Assembly (NCBI RefSeq): GCF_047511655.1
Contig: NC_133390.1
Location: forward strand, 167,606,083-167,670,082
From: Castor canadensis
Lineage: Eukaryota; Chordata; Mammalia; Rodentia; Castoridae
Length of the DNA: 64,000 nucleotides
Direction: 5' to 3'
This document shows, one piece after another, positions 35,864-45,299 of the stretch. Numbering within the stretch: position 1 is the first letter of the stretch; every line of letters begins with the position of its first letter. The notes beneath the pieces were generated by a model. That model was not told the DNA's origin and made no database searches. It worked only from the letters and a program-made list of their open reading frames with translations. The translations under genes and the position numbers were made by a program.

Positions 35864-36979
35864 CTTACAACCACAATTGAACCAGGGTGTGGAAGTGATA
35901 GGTCATTGAAGACACACCATGCTCTCCTACCTCAGTGTGATGTCTCCTTTCTCCAATCACTTTCCTTTAGGTATTATAAGTTTCTGGCTGGTATTCACAG
36001 TTATGCAAATGCTGACTTCAACAGTTTTCCTAGCTTATTCCTTGTGCTGGTCAAAGTGACCGGTGCTCTGGAGTTCTCTGCTTCACAGCCTTCAGCGACA
36101 TCACTTCAGGTGCCAGCTATTTTATCAATTGGCTTTTTTCTCTACTCTGTGAACTCATTGATAGCAGTTTTATTCAATTTTGTCTCTTTCACAAGTTTGG
36201 GAGATAAAAATACTGTTTCTGTTTTACATTTGTTACCCTTAAAGTCATATATTAAAAAAATATCCTCCACTTAAGGATGGATTAACTGAGGCCCATTTGT
36301 CAGCACTGGTGAGTTCTGTTCTGAAGATGTGAGGGGCTGGGTTTCTGTTGTCACTGCTCCTGCTTTGGTGGTGGGGTGGCTGGAGGTGGAAAACAGATTG
36401 GTCATTTCCACGTGGTTTTGGAGCGCTCCGATCTTCATTCTGAGGGGTTAGTTGTGCCTAACACTGTTAGGCCTTACAAACTGATTCCTTGTTCTTTTTA
36501 GTATGTTTTTGTTCCAGTGGATCATTTGTTTTGTTTTGCTTTGTTTTAAAGTCCTTTGAATTTGTTAAAAGCCCCTAAGAAGTAAAAAAAAAAAAAGCTC
36601 CACTTATATCTTAAAGAGAGCCAATGTTCACATCTCCTTTGTTCCCATATTCTACCCCCACCCAGCACCCTATCCCATGTTCTATGTAAAGAACTTCTGA
36701 GATTACAGTTTCAGGTTGATCTTTTCTCAGCCATTATACAGATACAAAATGTAACTGCACATTTTACTCATTTAATTTATTAAAGCCCTAGTTGTATATC
36801 AGAACATCTTCCTTGAAAGTAGTTTCCATCTCACTAGATTACATCCTGGAGTTTTTCCTTCCTTAGGCTTAGGGTTGATAAACTTGCTGGTTGTTTTCAT
36901 ATCTGGCAATGCCTTTGGTTTTACCTTAGGTAGAACAATACTTTGACCATGTACATAATTTTGGATTTAATATTTTTTC
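35864..36979. repeat. Copy D, upstream module sequence
   Basis: Parallels copy A 625-1530, with a 324-base retrocopy inserted at 36,274-36,597. Confidence 0.6.
36274..36597 (+). mobile_element. Unidentified processed retrocopy with A tail
   Basis: A non-repetitive-looking 311-base sequence ends in 13 A's and is flanked by 'ctccactta' (36,265-36,273 and 36,598-36,606). Copy A has the unfilled site around 1200-1215 ('tttccacttaaatctt'). It resembles a 3' UTR copied from an mRNA. I do not recognise the parent transcript. Confidence 0.65.
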
Positions 36980-39229
36980 TCAATATATTATTCTTAACTT
37001 TTCTTGCTATGATTATTACTGTAACTATTCTTTTGCATATCAAGGCATGGACTATATATAAAATATCACATTGTTTTCTCACAATATCCACACAATATGA
37101 TGCATATTTCTTTTACAGTAACTGAATTTTAGTGACAATATGTTTCTATGCAGTTTTTCCATACCTTCTTCTGTGTAAGCAGCTTGTTCAAATAAGAGAT
37201 ACTTTCTTCAGTCTCACCTAATAAATTTATAATTTATCTCATCTCTTTTGTGGTTACAATCTCAGTCAATGTTTATTTAATAAGGTACATTACTCTTGAA
37301 GATATTAATAATTTTACATTTTGAAAAAAGATTATGATTCTCCTAGTGGTTTTATTTTTCTGATTTCATTCAATTGATCTCTTCTATGTTAGTTGTTCTG
37401 AAATGCTTGGACATTCTTGGTCATATGCTCACCCTACAAAGTGAGATTAAGAACAATATGCTAAGCGTGAAAAGCCAGATACAAAAGGTTAAATACTGTA
37501 AGGTTCCACTTGTATGAGATACACAGAATGATGAAATTCATAGACACACATAGTAGAATAATAGTTATGAGGGTCTGGAGTGTGATGTAAGGTTCAACTA
37601 CCCTTATGAATATTGAGATTCAGATTAGACTCATGAAAAAGATGTGCAGATGGACAGTGGTAATGCAACAACTGTGAATGTTACTTAAGCCAATAAATTG
37701 TAAGATTAAGAATGATTACTATGGTAAATTTTATGTCATACAAATGTTATCACAATTAAAAACTTGGAATTATACATTCACCTAGTTTTAGATTGATTTC
37801 TGCTTATCAGACACTGGATAATTAGGAAATATGGAGATAATGCCTTTTTGAGATCCATCCTTGGACCTCTCCCTGTTTCTCAGGGTCCATTGATTACTAT
37901 GGCTATAATTTGGAGACCAACATTCCTCTAAATGCTAGTGGAAGAGTGGTGGTCTTAACTTCCCAATTGACCCCAACTTGAATACTCCTGTTACCCCTCC
38001 TGCTTCTGCACTTGTTAACATGGTGCTTACTTCCTTCCCACCATTTCATCCTCTGCAGTCTTAAGAACTGTCTGCATGACCTTTCGACTGTGGTGTCTCT
38101 TGTGCTGTTGCCCCATGTTAAACCCCATGGACTTTGTACTTTGTGAGCCCAGGGTAGAAGATTCTAGCAGCTTTCTATATGTCTTTCATAATATTTATAT
38201 AGTTTGGGTTTTCTATCCATTCTTAAGAAAAGAAGGGTCATTTATTTTGTTACCTTTTCTGACTCACTAAGTCATTTTGCATAAAATGGAGCAAAACTCT
38301 TAGTTTTCCTCTTTTGTTCCTTGAACATATTATTTTCCCATCTTAGGACAAATTTTGTCCATTTCATTTCATATGCTTTATACTTTTTTAATCAACCAAG
38401 AAAAGTTGTTCCTTCACCTATCAAGAATCATTATCTAAATTTATTCACCACTCATTTTTCTGAGATTATTTATTTCTGCTTTTATTTTTACCAATGTATG
38501 ACATTTAATTTTGAATGATTTTTTGAATTTCAACAAATTCTCTTCTGATATGGGTATAATTTCATGCTATTTGTGGTCTGCAAATTCCTAGATTTTTTTT
38601 TCAAATCATTATCTCTTGCTTTTATCTGTATCTTTTATATACTGGATTAGACAAAGGATTTGTTCTTTAATCTGAAAATACAACCAAATTTATCAGATCC
38701 TTTCTTTCATTAGGAAGATCTGAATAAACCAGTTCCTGGTATTTAATCCAAAAGAAAAATGGGAAGAGTGTAGAGGTAAGCAGGCACAGAAAGCAATTTT
38801 ATGTCAGACTAATTTCAATACAATCATTATGATCTCTGCAGAGAGAAACAATCGCTGCCCTTAGGCCAAAGAGATAACCTTGGTAGGAGATCGGAGTAAA
38901 CGAGATAACTCATCTGTTTTATGTTATGCTACTTTATATCCATTTTCTTTTCATAAAAATGTGGTTGATCTTTTCCTACCCTCTTCCATACAACACTCCC
39001 TATGGCAAGTTAGAATTTTAGGATAGAATGATGGAAAATAGGTTTTTAAGCTATCTTTCCTCCAGAACAATCAATGCCCCCCATGATTCTAGGAATACAT
39101 TCACCTCCACTGTAAGGATGCTATTCTCCTCTTCGGTGGTGCACCCTCACCACAGTCTTCAGAATCTATGTGAGGAATGTCATACTGGACCCTGAAAGGA
39201 GCTCTCTTAACTGCAGAAAAGTACACTTC
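36980..39229. other. Insert within copy D; old L1 pieces, no gene seen
   Basis: This block has no counterpart in copy A between ~1530 and ~1545. 37,400-37,770 resembles an old L1 3' UTR ('gatggacagtggtaatgcaa', 'atggtaaattttatgtcata'). The rest (37,000-37,400; 37,770-39,230) is AT-rich and unidentified. Confidence 0.4.
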
Positions 39230-39378
39230 TATGCAAGGTAAAAATACTTGCTTTGCATCCTGGCTCAGTAGGCTAATAAATTAAACAATGATGATAAATA
39301 TTCCAATACCCTATTAAGGATTGGTGTTAACTGTTAAAACATTTCCACAGAAAATTTTTCCCATCAATAATGTACTAT

Positions 39379-39440
39379 AACTGGGGGTGTGGTTTGAGTG
39401 GTAGAGTGCCTACTTTGCAAGTGTAAAGCCCTGAGTTAAA
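39379..39440 (+). mobile_element. ID-type SINE, tail converted to (AT)n
   Basis: 'ggtttgagtggtagagtgcc' and 'aagccctgagttaaaatata': an ID-like unit whose 3' tail continues as the adjacent TA repeat. Confidence 0.65.
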
Positions 39441-39469
39441 ATATATAACAAATATATATATGTATTGGA

Positions 39470-39470
<1 letters not shown>

Positions 39471-39548
<78 letters not shown>
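39471..39548. repeat. (TA)n microsatellite
   Basis: Almost uninterrupted TA dinucleotides, broken by CA, TG and one TGT. A 'YIYIYI' open frame here is purely a product of the repeat. Confidence 0.9.
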
Positions 39549-40289
39549 GTGTCCTTTAGGTAGATTTCATGACAAGAATTCAATAAGGAAACCAACATTC
39601 TTTCTTCTTATTCCCACAGTCATTCCTATCACCATACAAACATACTAAAGGCCTCCCACTCCTTAAAACAAGTTTACAGGTCACCTGACCCTCCAGTAGA
39701 GTCTCAACTGTCACTCTGATATACATGCAGACTTATTGATATGCTTTCTGCTATTGTACATCTACCAGCATAAGCAACAATTTCTTGCTTCTATTAGTAT
39801 AAAGTGTGGAAGAGCTTTGGACATATGTCATTGTTTTTGGTTATGAACTTTATAGCAATTTTTGACACTGATATCTCTCATTTATTCTGCTTTATGTGTT
39901 GTTTCTTAGTGATTCTGAGGCTCAAACATAGGGTCTCATGAATGCTAAACAAGTGCTCTTCCACTGAGCTAAAACCTCAGCCTCTCCATTTATTCTTAAA
40001 TATTTCTTTCTTTGGCTTTCTTAAGTTGCATTTTATCTATGCCTTTCTACTTCTGTGACTGCTCCTTTTCAGGTAAAATAGGTGTATCTGAAGCTGCTTT
40101 TGAGGCAAGCATAAATATAGGATTATAACTGTGGTGCAGAATTTAAGTAATAGCATCATGGAAGGCGCTCCATACTCTATGAAAGTTTGATCTGGTCCTG
40201 GTTCCTTTTGTAACCTGAAAAGAATCTCTTCCCAACTCTGCACTGAATTTCTTTTAGGAATGCAAGAAACTGGCTGATGATCTCAAAGT
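39549..40289. repeat. Copy D, proximal upstream module sequence
   Basis: Parallels copy A 1640-2394, including the shared ID SINE (39,895-39,985). No gene. Confidence 0.65.
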
Positions 40290-40539
40290 GTTGATAAAGA
40301 TTTTCTGGGGCTTTGGGGGGTAGGAAAAGTTTCCTGACATTGTGTCCCCGTAAAAGTTCCTAAGGACATTGGAAATGTCCCCTATCAAGCTGGTGTGTGA
40401 GGGGGGAGGATGGCATTTACAGATAAGTAAGAAAGGGCAGTGCTTTTTGTAACTTCAGCCAAGCCCATGGCACACCCTCTCAAGAAAGATATAAATGGGA
40501 AGCCCAACTCAGCTCTCAGCCAAGGCACTTCCTGACAAG
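40290..40539 (+). promoter_or_regulatory. Promoter of copy D seminal-vesicle-like gene
   Basis: Conserved with 2395-2642, including 'gataaagatttt', 'catttacagataagtaagaa' and a TATA box (TATAAA 40,490-40,495), 45-50 bases before the ATG. The TATA box is a closer match to consensus than in copy A. Confidence 0.65.
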
Positions 40540-41210
40540 ATGAAGTCTGCCATCTTCTTCATCCTTTCTCTGCTCTTCATTCTGCAGAACCAGGCATCTG
40601 GGATTGGTTTTCGTGGTGAGTGGGAAGGGTTGACTGTGGGAGAGATACTTAGGGAGAAAGTCCTATAAGGGTACTCTTGAGAGTGAGCAGAATTCCTTTC
40701 ACCTGGGGCTTCCTATGCTTGACAAAAACGGAGACTTCTCCAGTCATATCACAACCTGTGGGTTAACCTCAGTGAGTAGATGAGGAAAAGGTTGGAGATG
40801 AGAGTTAAAAGGGAACTTTGGAGACAATTTAACTCAGACTTTCTTATTGTCAATTACCAGGTAAGCTACAAAGACAGTCGCCAAGTGAAGAATCCCATTT
40901 TTCAAGGAGAGCAAGACTTCAAGGTTATGGTTCAGCCCAAGCTGAACCAAGAGAGGATGGTGATGGTGATGGTGATGGTGATGGTGATGATGGCAATGGT
41001 GATGATGATGATGATGAAACTTTCGCTTCAGAAGAAAGACCCCAACACAAACCTGATGATGATTCTATCGAGGGTCATCACAGAGGACATCGTGGACATA
41101 GCCACAGACAATTCATTGAAAGGCATCATAAACAAAATGATCGGCAAGGTGGAGGATTTGAGTATGCAAGGAGAAGGTCAGTCCATATTCAGCATGAGCA
41201 AATTCAATAA
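40540..41210 (+). CDS. Asp/Gly-rich semenogelin/SVS-like secreted protein (REST family), copy D
   Basis: Spliced coding sequence: exon 1 40,540-40,615 (donor GTGAGT), exon 2 40,861-41,210 (exon continues untranslated to 41,250, donor GTAAGT). The protein is 141 aa. Residues 1-20 are a signal peptide (MKSAIFFILSLLFILQNQAS), then GIGFRGK. Residues 32-39 (SPSEESHF) match copy A and the semenogelin N-terminal segment. Residues 58-78 are an acidic tract: five Asp-Gly pairs, then DDGNGDDDDDE. A His/Arg-rich part follows (98-115, HHRGHRGHSHRQFIERHH), then RRRSVH near the end. It has no cysteine. The acidic tract is coded by GATGGT/GAT repeats. Read one frame over, the same DNA gives a meaningless Met-Val run, so the splice-defined frame is the right one. 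Likely a seminal-vesicle secretory protein. Metal or calcium binding by the acidic and His-rich parts is speculation. Confidence 0.8.
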
Positions 41211-42053
41211 TACATTCGTTGCCCATCTGAAGTCCTGGACTAATACTGAGGTAAGTTGAGTTGGTTTTTTTTTTAACTAAATAAGAGTGATATCTACCCT
41301 AATGGTTAGAAGTGTTACTTGAAAACAAACTGGGCTCCATTGACCCACTGTCTACACCAATGGAAATGCTGTGTTAGAAGCTTTGGGAAATGTGTACTTG
41401 ATAGTGTCAGAGAAAGCTACCTAGGCTATCACTGGGTCCCTAATTTCTATCCTTAGTGAGTATGTTCAATGGTTTTCTTGGGCACATACCTACCAGTGAA
41501 AAGCTTAGAACATCTGTCACTTATATAAGCTATTTATAAGTAGAATGGTTTTACCTTGTTATTCTCACAATTTGGATTACTGAAATTATTAATTTCTTGC
41601 TTATATTGGTATGCAGCATTATAGAGGCTAATATTCTCTATCTCCACACAAATGGATGTTCTTGAGGGTACATCTGTCCTCCTTCAGAGACCACAGGTTA
41701 AGTTGCCCTTTCCCTCAAAATTCAGGAGAAAGATGATGTGATGCAAGAGAGATGAAAAGTAGGCACAGGAGGTAGTGAGGGACCACAAGTACCAGATGGA
41801 CATTCACAATGTCAGAAGGGAAATGTAAAGGCCCAGGAAAAAAAATGATGTTCTCTACATGTTTGCATTAAGTAACAGTTCATCTGAAGAGAGAGCAAGC
41901 AACAGACGCAATGGACCCAGCTGACTATTAGTGGCCTACCACCCTAATTTGCAGTGGTTGGTCCAGTTAGAGCCAAAAGTAACAGGAGCCCACCTCCCAT
42001 CTCCACCCTCCATCCTTCGCTGTCCTCATCACTGTTTTTCCTTTGTCTACTAG

Positions 42054-42200
42054 GAGTTACCTGAACTGAGAGAAGTTGGTGATGTGTTCAAGATGCAGAT
42101 TCCTATGTTGGCTCATGGATCTCACTTGCTTTTCTTGGGATTTCTAAAGCTAGGTCTTCCTCAAACAATTGCTTTCTAATAAAAGATAACTTTCTGCATC
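42054..42200 (+). other. 3' UTR exon and polyadenylation signal, copy D gene
   Basis: Acceptor 'gtctactag' ends at 42,053. The exon starts 'gagttacctgaactgagaga', matching exon 3 of the other copies. AATAAA at 42,178-42,183. Intron 2 (41,251-42,053) lacks the SINE found in copies A and C. Confidence 0.65.
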
Positions 42201-43480
42201 ATTTGCTTTTGACTCCTGAGATCTCTTGTTTCTTACAAGTTTGGGGGCTGGAAGGTATTCCTGCAATGGACAGTTCCAAAATAGAAGGCAGGGACATTCT
42301 TGGAGCATTATGGAAAATAATCAAAGATATATTTCTGGAATTCTGGCTAAAAATGTAACATAAAAACAGGGTGCTGGAACTCTGCCAGTCACCCTTTATG
42401 CCTCCTGAGTCCAACCTAAAGCCCCTAATGACTCTTCCTAATGAAACTTCAGAAACTAACAACCTCCTAGAAATGTGATGGAAGACGTATTCCAGTAGGC
42501 CCTGGGGACGTCCCTAATCTACTGGTGCCTTCAGGTCCACCATACCACAGCAGCACATTCCTGCACTTGGCTCAGATATTCTGCTCCTCCTACAAGATAC
42601 AAATGTCCCAAAGAGTGACACATTAAGTCTTTACTACTTCAGTAAGAGGGAGTGGATTAAACAATGTCATTAATGAGAGATAGACTAAAGGACTAATACA
42701 ATAGGTTTGGAGGGATCGCCAAAATGGAAACTGTTATCTAAACACCTTTCTTTCTAGTATTTTAAGACAGCTGAGGGAAAGGCAATCCTCCAGGAGCAGA
42801 AACCAACATGGAGAAGTTGAAAAATTTCTGCCCTAGGGATGAGGTTTGTTTTCCAGTTCTACCTCTATGACAAGAACCTGTCTATCATCAATGAAATCAG
42901 GTTTTTCTTCAAACTTACATTCCCTATTTCTACATGGAAAATTTTATTATAGTAATCTCAAACCTTATTTTATACATACTTGATGAAATGAAATAAGGTT
43001 ATCACACTTCTGTGAGTCTACAGACTATAACTATATTGACAGGCACTTAGTTGAGAACTTCTTTGATCCTTGTGGAAAGGGAACAATGATTGTGAGTGTG
43101 GTCAAGTGACCACAAGTCCAGAGGCACAGTACAAGGGTGCAACTACTCTTAGTTCTACAAGGTGTACCCGTCTTTTAATTTACAGAGAACACATCCTTCT
43201 TTGCAATAAGTTCAGAGAATTTGGCCACCATCTCTGTGTCTACAACAAATAAGCATGAAAACACAGATAATGATTCTGAAATTTAAAACAATTGAATTAG
43301 CCCTTTTCAATTCTGGGACTTCTTGGGACATGAGTCTGTATTGCGTTATAATTTCTCACTTTGGATTGGGCATATCTATCCTATGTTTGTCCCACAACTA
43401 TATTCTGGAAATACACTACTTTTCTAGTTTCACAGTTCACAAATGGAGAAAGAATTTTTTCCAGGATTGACCATATCATG
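42201..43480. repeat. Copy D, 3' flank of the module
   Basis: Aligns with 14,990-15,454 and 17,932-18,760 (copy C). It carries the unfilled L1 target at 42,661-42,680. No gene. Confidence 0.65.
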
Positions 43481-43509
43481 CGTGTGACACCTTATTTTAA
43501 AAATATTAA

Positions 43510-44400
43510 TTGAATTAGCCAGACACTGTTGGGGCCTTTAACTGGTAGCCCACCTAGCCTAGAAATCAGCTATAACTGACATGAACCTTGGGTAACTTCG
43601 TGAAGAGGAAGATAGCCTTGAAACAGGGTTGTAAAACATGGTAAACTGTCAATTAAAAGCTGTAACCTCAGACAGAGCTGTGAGGAATTGCTCATTAGAG
43701 CCATGCAAGAGTTCAGGACGAGATGAAAGGCACCATGCAGAGATAAGCACCCATCCCTGCCTTTCTTTGTCTCCACTTGAAAATAAACTTTCCAAAGCAG
43801 GACTCCCTGCTGTTCTTATCTAAACCTTAGGTTTCTATTCCACTACTAGCCCCTAATTTATGGGAGAACACATTCCTTGTAACCTGATAAGTAAGCCTCT
43901 GGTGTTTCCCCAGTTCCCAGTAAATAATATTACCCCACCACCAGAATGTGGGCAAGATCAGGAAAATGTGACTCCAGGGGCATGAGGAATTCTTATGTGA
44001 CGATGATTGATGCTTTAAAGAGTATAAGATCTGCTTAAGCTTTTCTCTCAGGGTCCTTGCTGAAACCTGCTGCGTCAGGCGGATGCTCGGACCCTAGCCC
44101 GGCTAGAAATAAACCTTGCCATGTGACCTCCTTTGTCTCGAGTGTCCTTTGTCCTCTCGGAAGGTGGCCGGCCTCTTACCCTAACAACACCAGTGGCTCA
44201 GACTTGTAATCCTAGCTACTTGGGAAGCCGAGATCAGGAGGATAGAGGTTCAAAGCAGCGTGAGCAAATAGTTCATGTGACCCCATCTCCAAGATAACCA
44301 GAGCAAAATTGACTAGAGGTGTGGCGCAAGCAGTAGAGCATCTGCTTTGTAAGCACAAACACTTGAGTTCAAACCCCAGTCCCCCTCCCACAAAAAAAAT
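43510..44400 (+). mobile_element. B1/ID composite SINE split by an ERV LTR
   Basis: The head lies at 43,510-43,526 ('attagccagacac') and the remainder at 44,187-~44,400 ('cagtggctcagacttgtaat' ... 'cttgagttcaaaccccagtc' plus A tail). The LTR (43,527-44,186) sits between them. Confidence 0.75.
43527..44186 (+). mobile_element. Solo LTR of an endogenous retrovirus
   Basis: 660 bases beginning TGTTGGGG and ending CTAACA, flanked by a 4-base duplication 'acac' (43,523-43,526 and 44,187-44,190). It has a TATA-like 'agtataag' (44,021-44,028) and AATAAA (44,108-44,113), i.e. a U3-R-U5 layout in the plus orientation. A 4-base duplication fits class I (gamma-like) ERVs. No internal viral genes are present; it is a recombination-derived solo LTR. 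Confidence 0.85.
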
Positions 44401-44524
44401 AATAAATAAAAATATAAATACTCAATTTCAAGCCAAGGAAAGAATGGGGTACACTTTGGAGGTTTTGGAATGGAATAAATATTTTACTTGTGGGAAGGAC
44501 ACATAATAGATGGAGAAAAAGGAA

Positions 44525-44945
44525 CGATTGTAAACTGAATTAGGTTATCTCCTAAACTGATACTTTTAATCCTAATTCACAATACTTCAAAATGTGAGGA
44601 TATTTGGAAATATTTGGTATAATGCCTTAGATGATGTTTTAGAGGAGTAGTTTAGGCCCCCCAAACCCTTATGACTGGTGTCCTTTTATAGGTGTGCATG
44701 ACCACACTTAGCTGGCTGGTGTCCTTTTACAAAGAACACCTTGAAAAAGGGCAGACATACACATAGGGAATTCACATGAAGAGAAAGGATTAGAGTGATA
44801 CATGCAAAGCCAAGAACTTTTGGGGACTTCCAAAAGAAGAGAGGCAGGGAACAGATAGTCCCTTAGAGGCTTCATAGGAACCAGCTACACTGGCACTTGG
44901 TTTTGGACTTCTAGTCATTAAAACACTGACTTGGCAAATAACAGT
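44525..44945 (+). mobile_element. MaLR-type LTR remnant
   Basis: Phrases typical of MaLR LTRs as I recall them: 'aatgtgaggatatttggaaa', 'aggccccccaaacccttatg', 'gactggtgtccttttat', 'cattaaaacactgacttggc'. A small SINE scrap ('gtgtgcatgaccacacttag', ~44,690) is inserted. Confidence 0.5.
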
Positions 44946-45019
44946 CTTTTAAAAAAGATTTCGGGATCTATGCTGAAGAAGCCCAAGGCAAGTAATCCAA
45001 TACACGATGCAGCCACCTT

Positions 45020-45103
45020 CTCCTAGGTGTCACTCCTCTCCTAGGTGTCATCTCTCTCCTAGGTGTCATCCCTCTCCTAGGTGTCACTCCTCTCCTAGGT
45101 GTC
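45020..45103. repeat. 18-base minisatellite, about 4.7 copies
   Basis: Units of 'ctcctaggtgtcactcct' and one- to three-base variants (ATCTCT, ATCCCT endings) in direct array. Confidence 0.9.
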
Positions 45104-45299
45104 TACATAAATGAGATGAAATGTTAGTACACAAAAATATCTAACACAAATATTTTCAGCAGGTTTATACACACTTTCCAAAAAGTAGAAGCAAAAATGA
45201 TATCCTTTCATCTGTGACTGAACAAGAACATAACGCCAGTGCTTCTTCCCATAATGGATTGTTTTTAGAGGCAATCTAAAAAAAAAAGGTGGGGTGAAA

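Noticed and set aside
39410..39598. Tyr-Ile repeat 'protein' on the minus strand
   Set aside because: Pure translation of a TA microsatellite.
40780..41259. 159-codon frame with a Met-Val repeat
   Set aside because: Starts in intron 1 and is out of phase with exon 1. It is an alternative frame of the Asp-Gly coding repeat.
45020..45103. CRISPR-like regular repeats
   Set aside because: Units are contiguous 18-mers without unique spacers, in a mammalian genome. It is a minisatellite.
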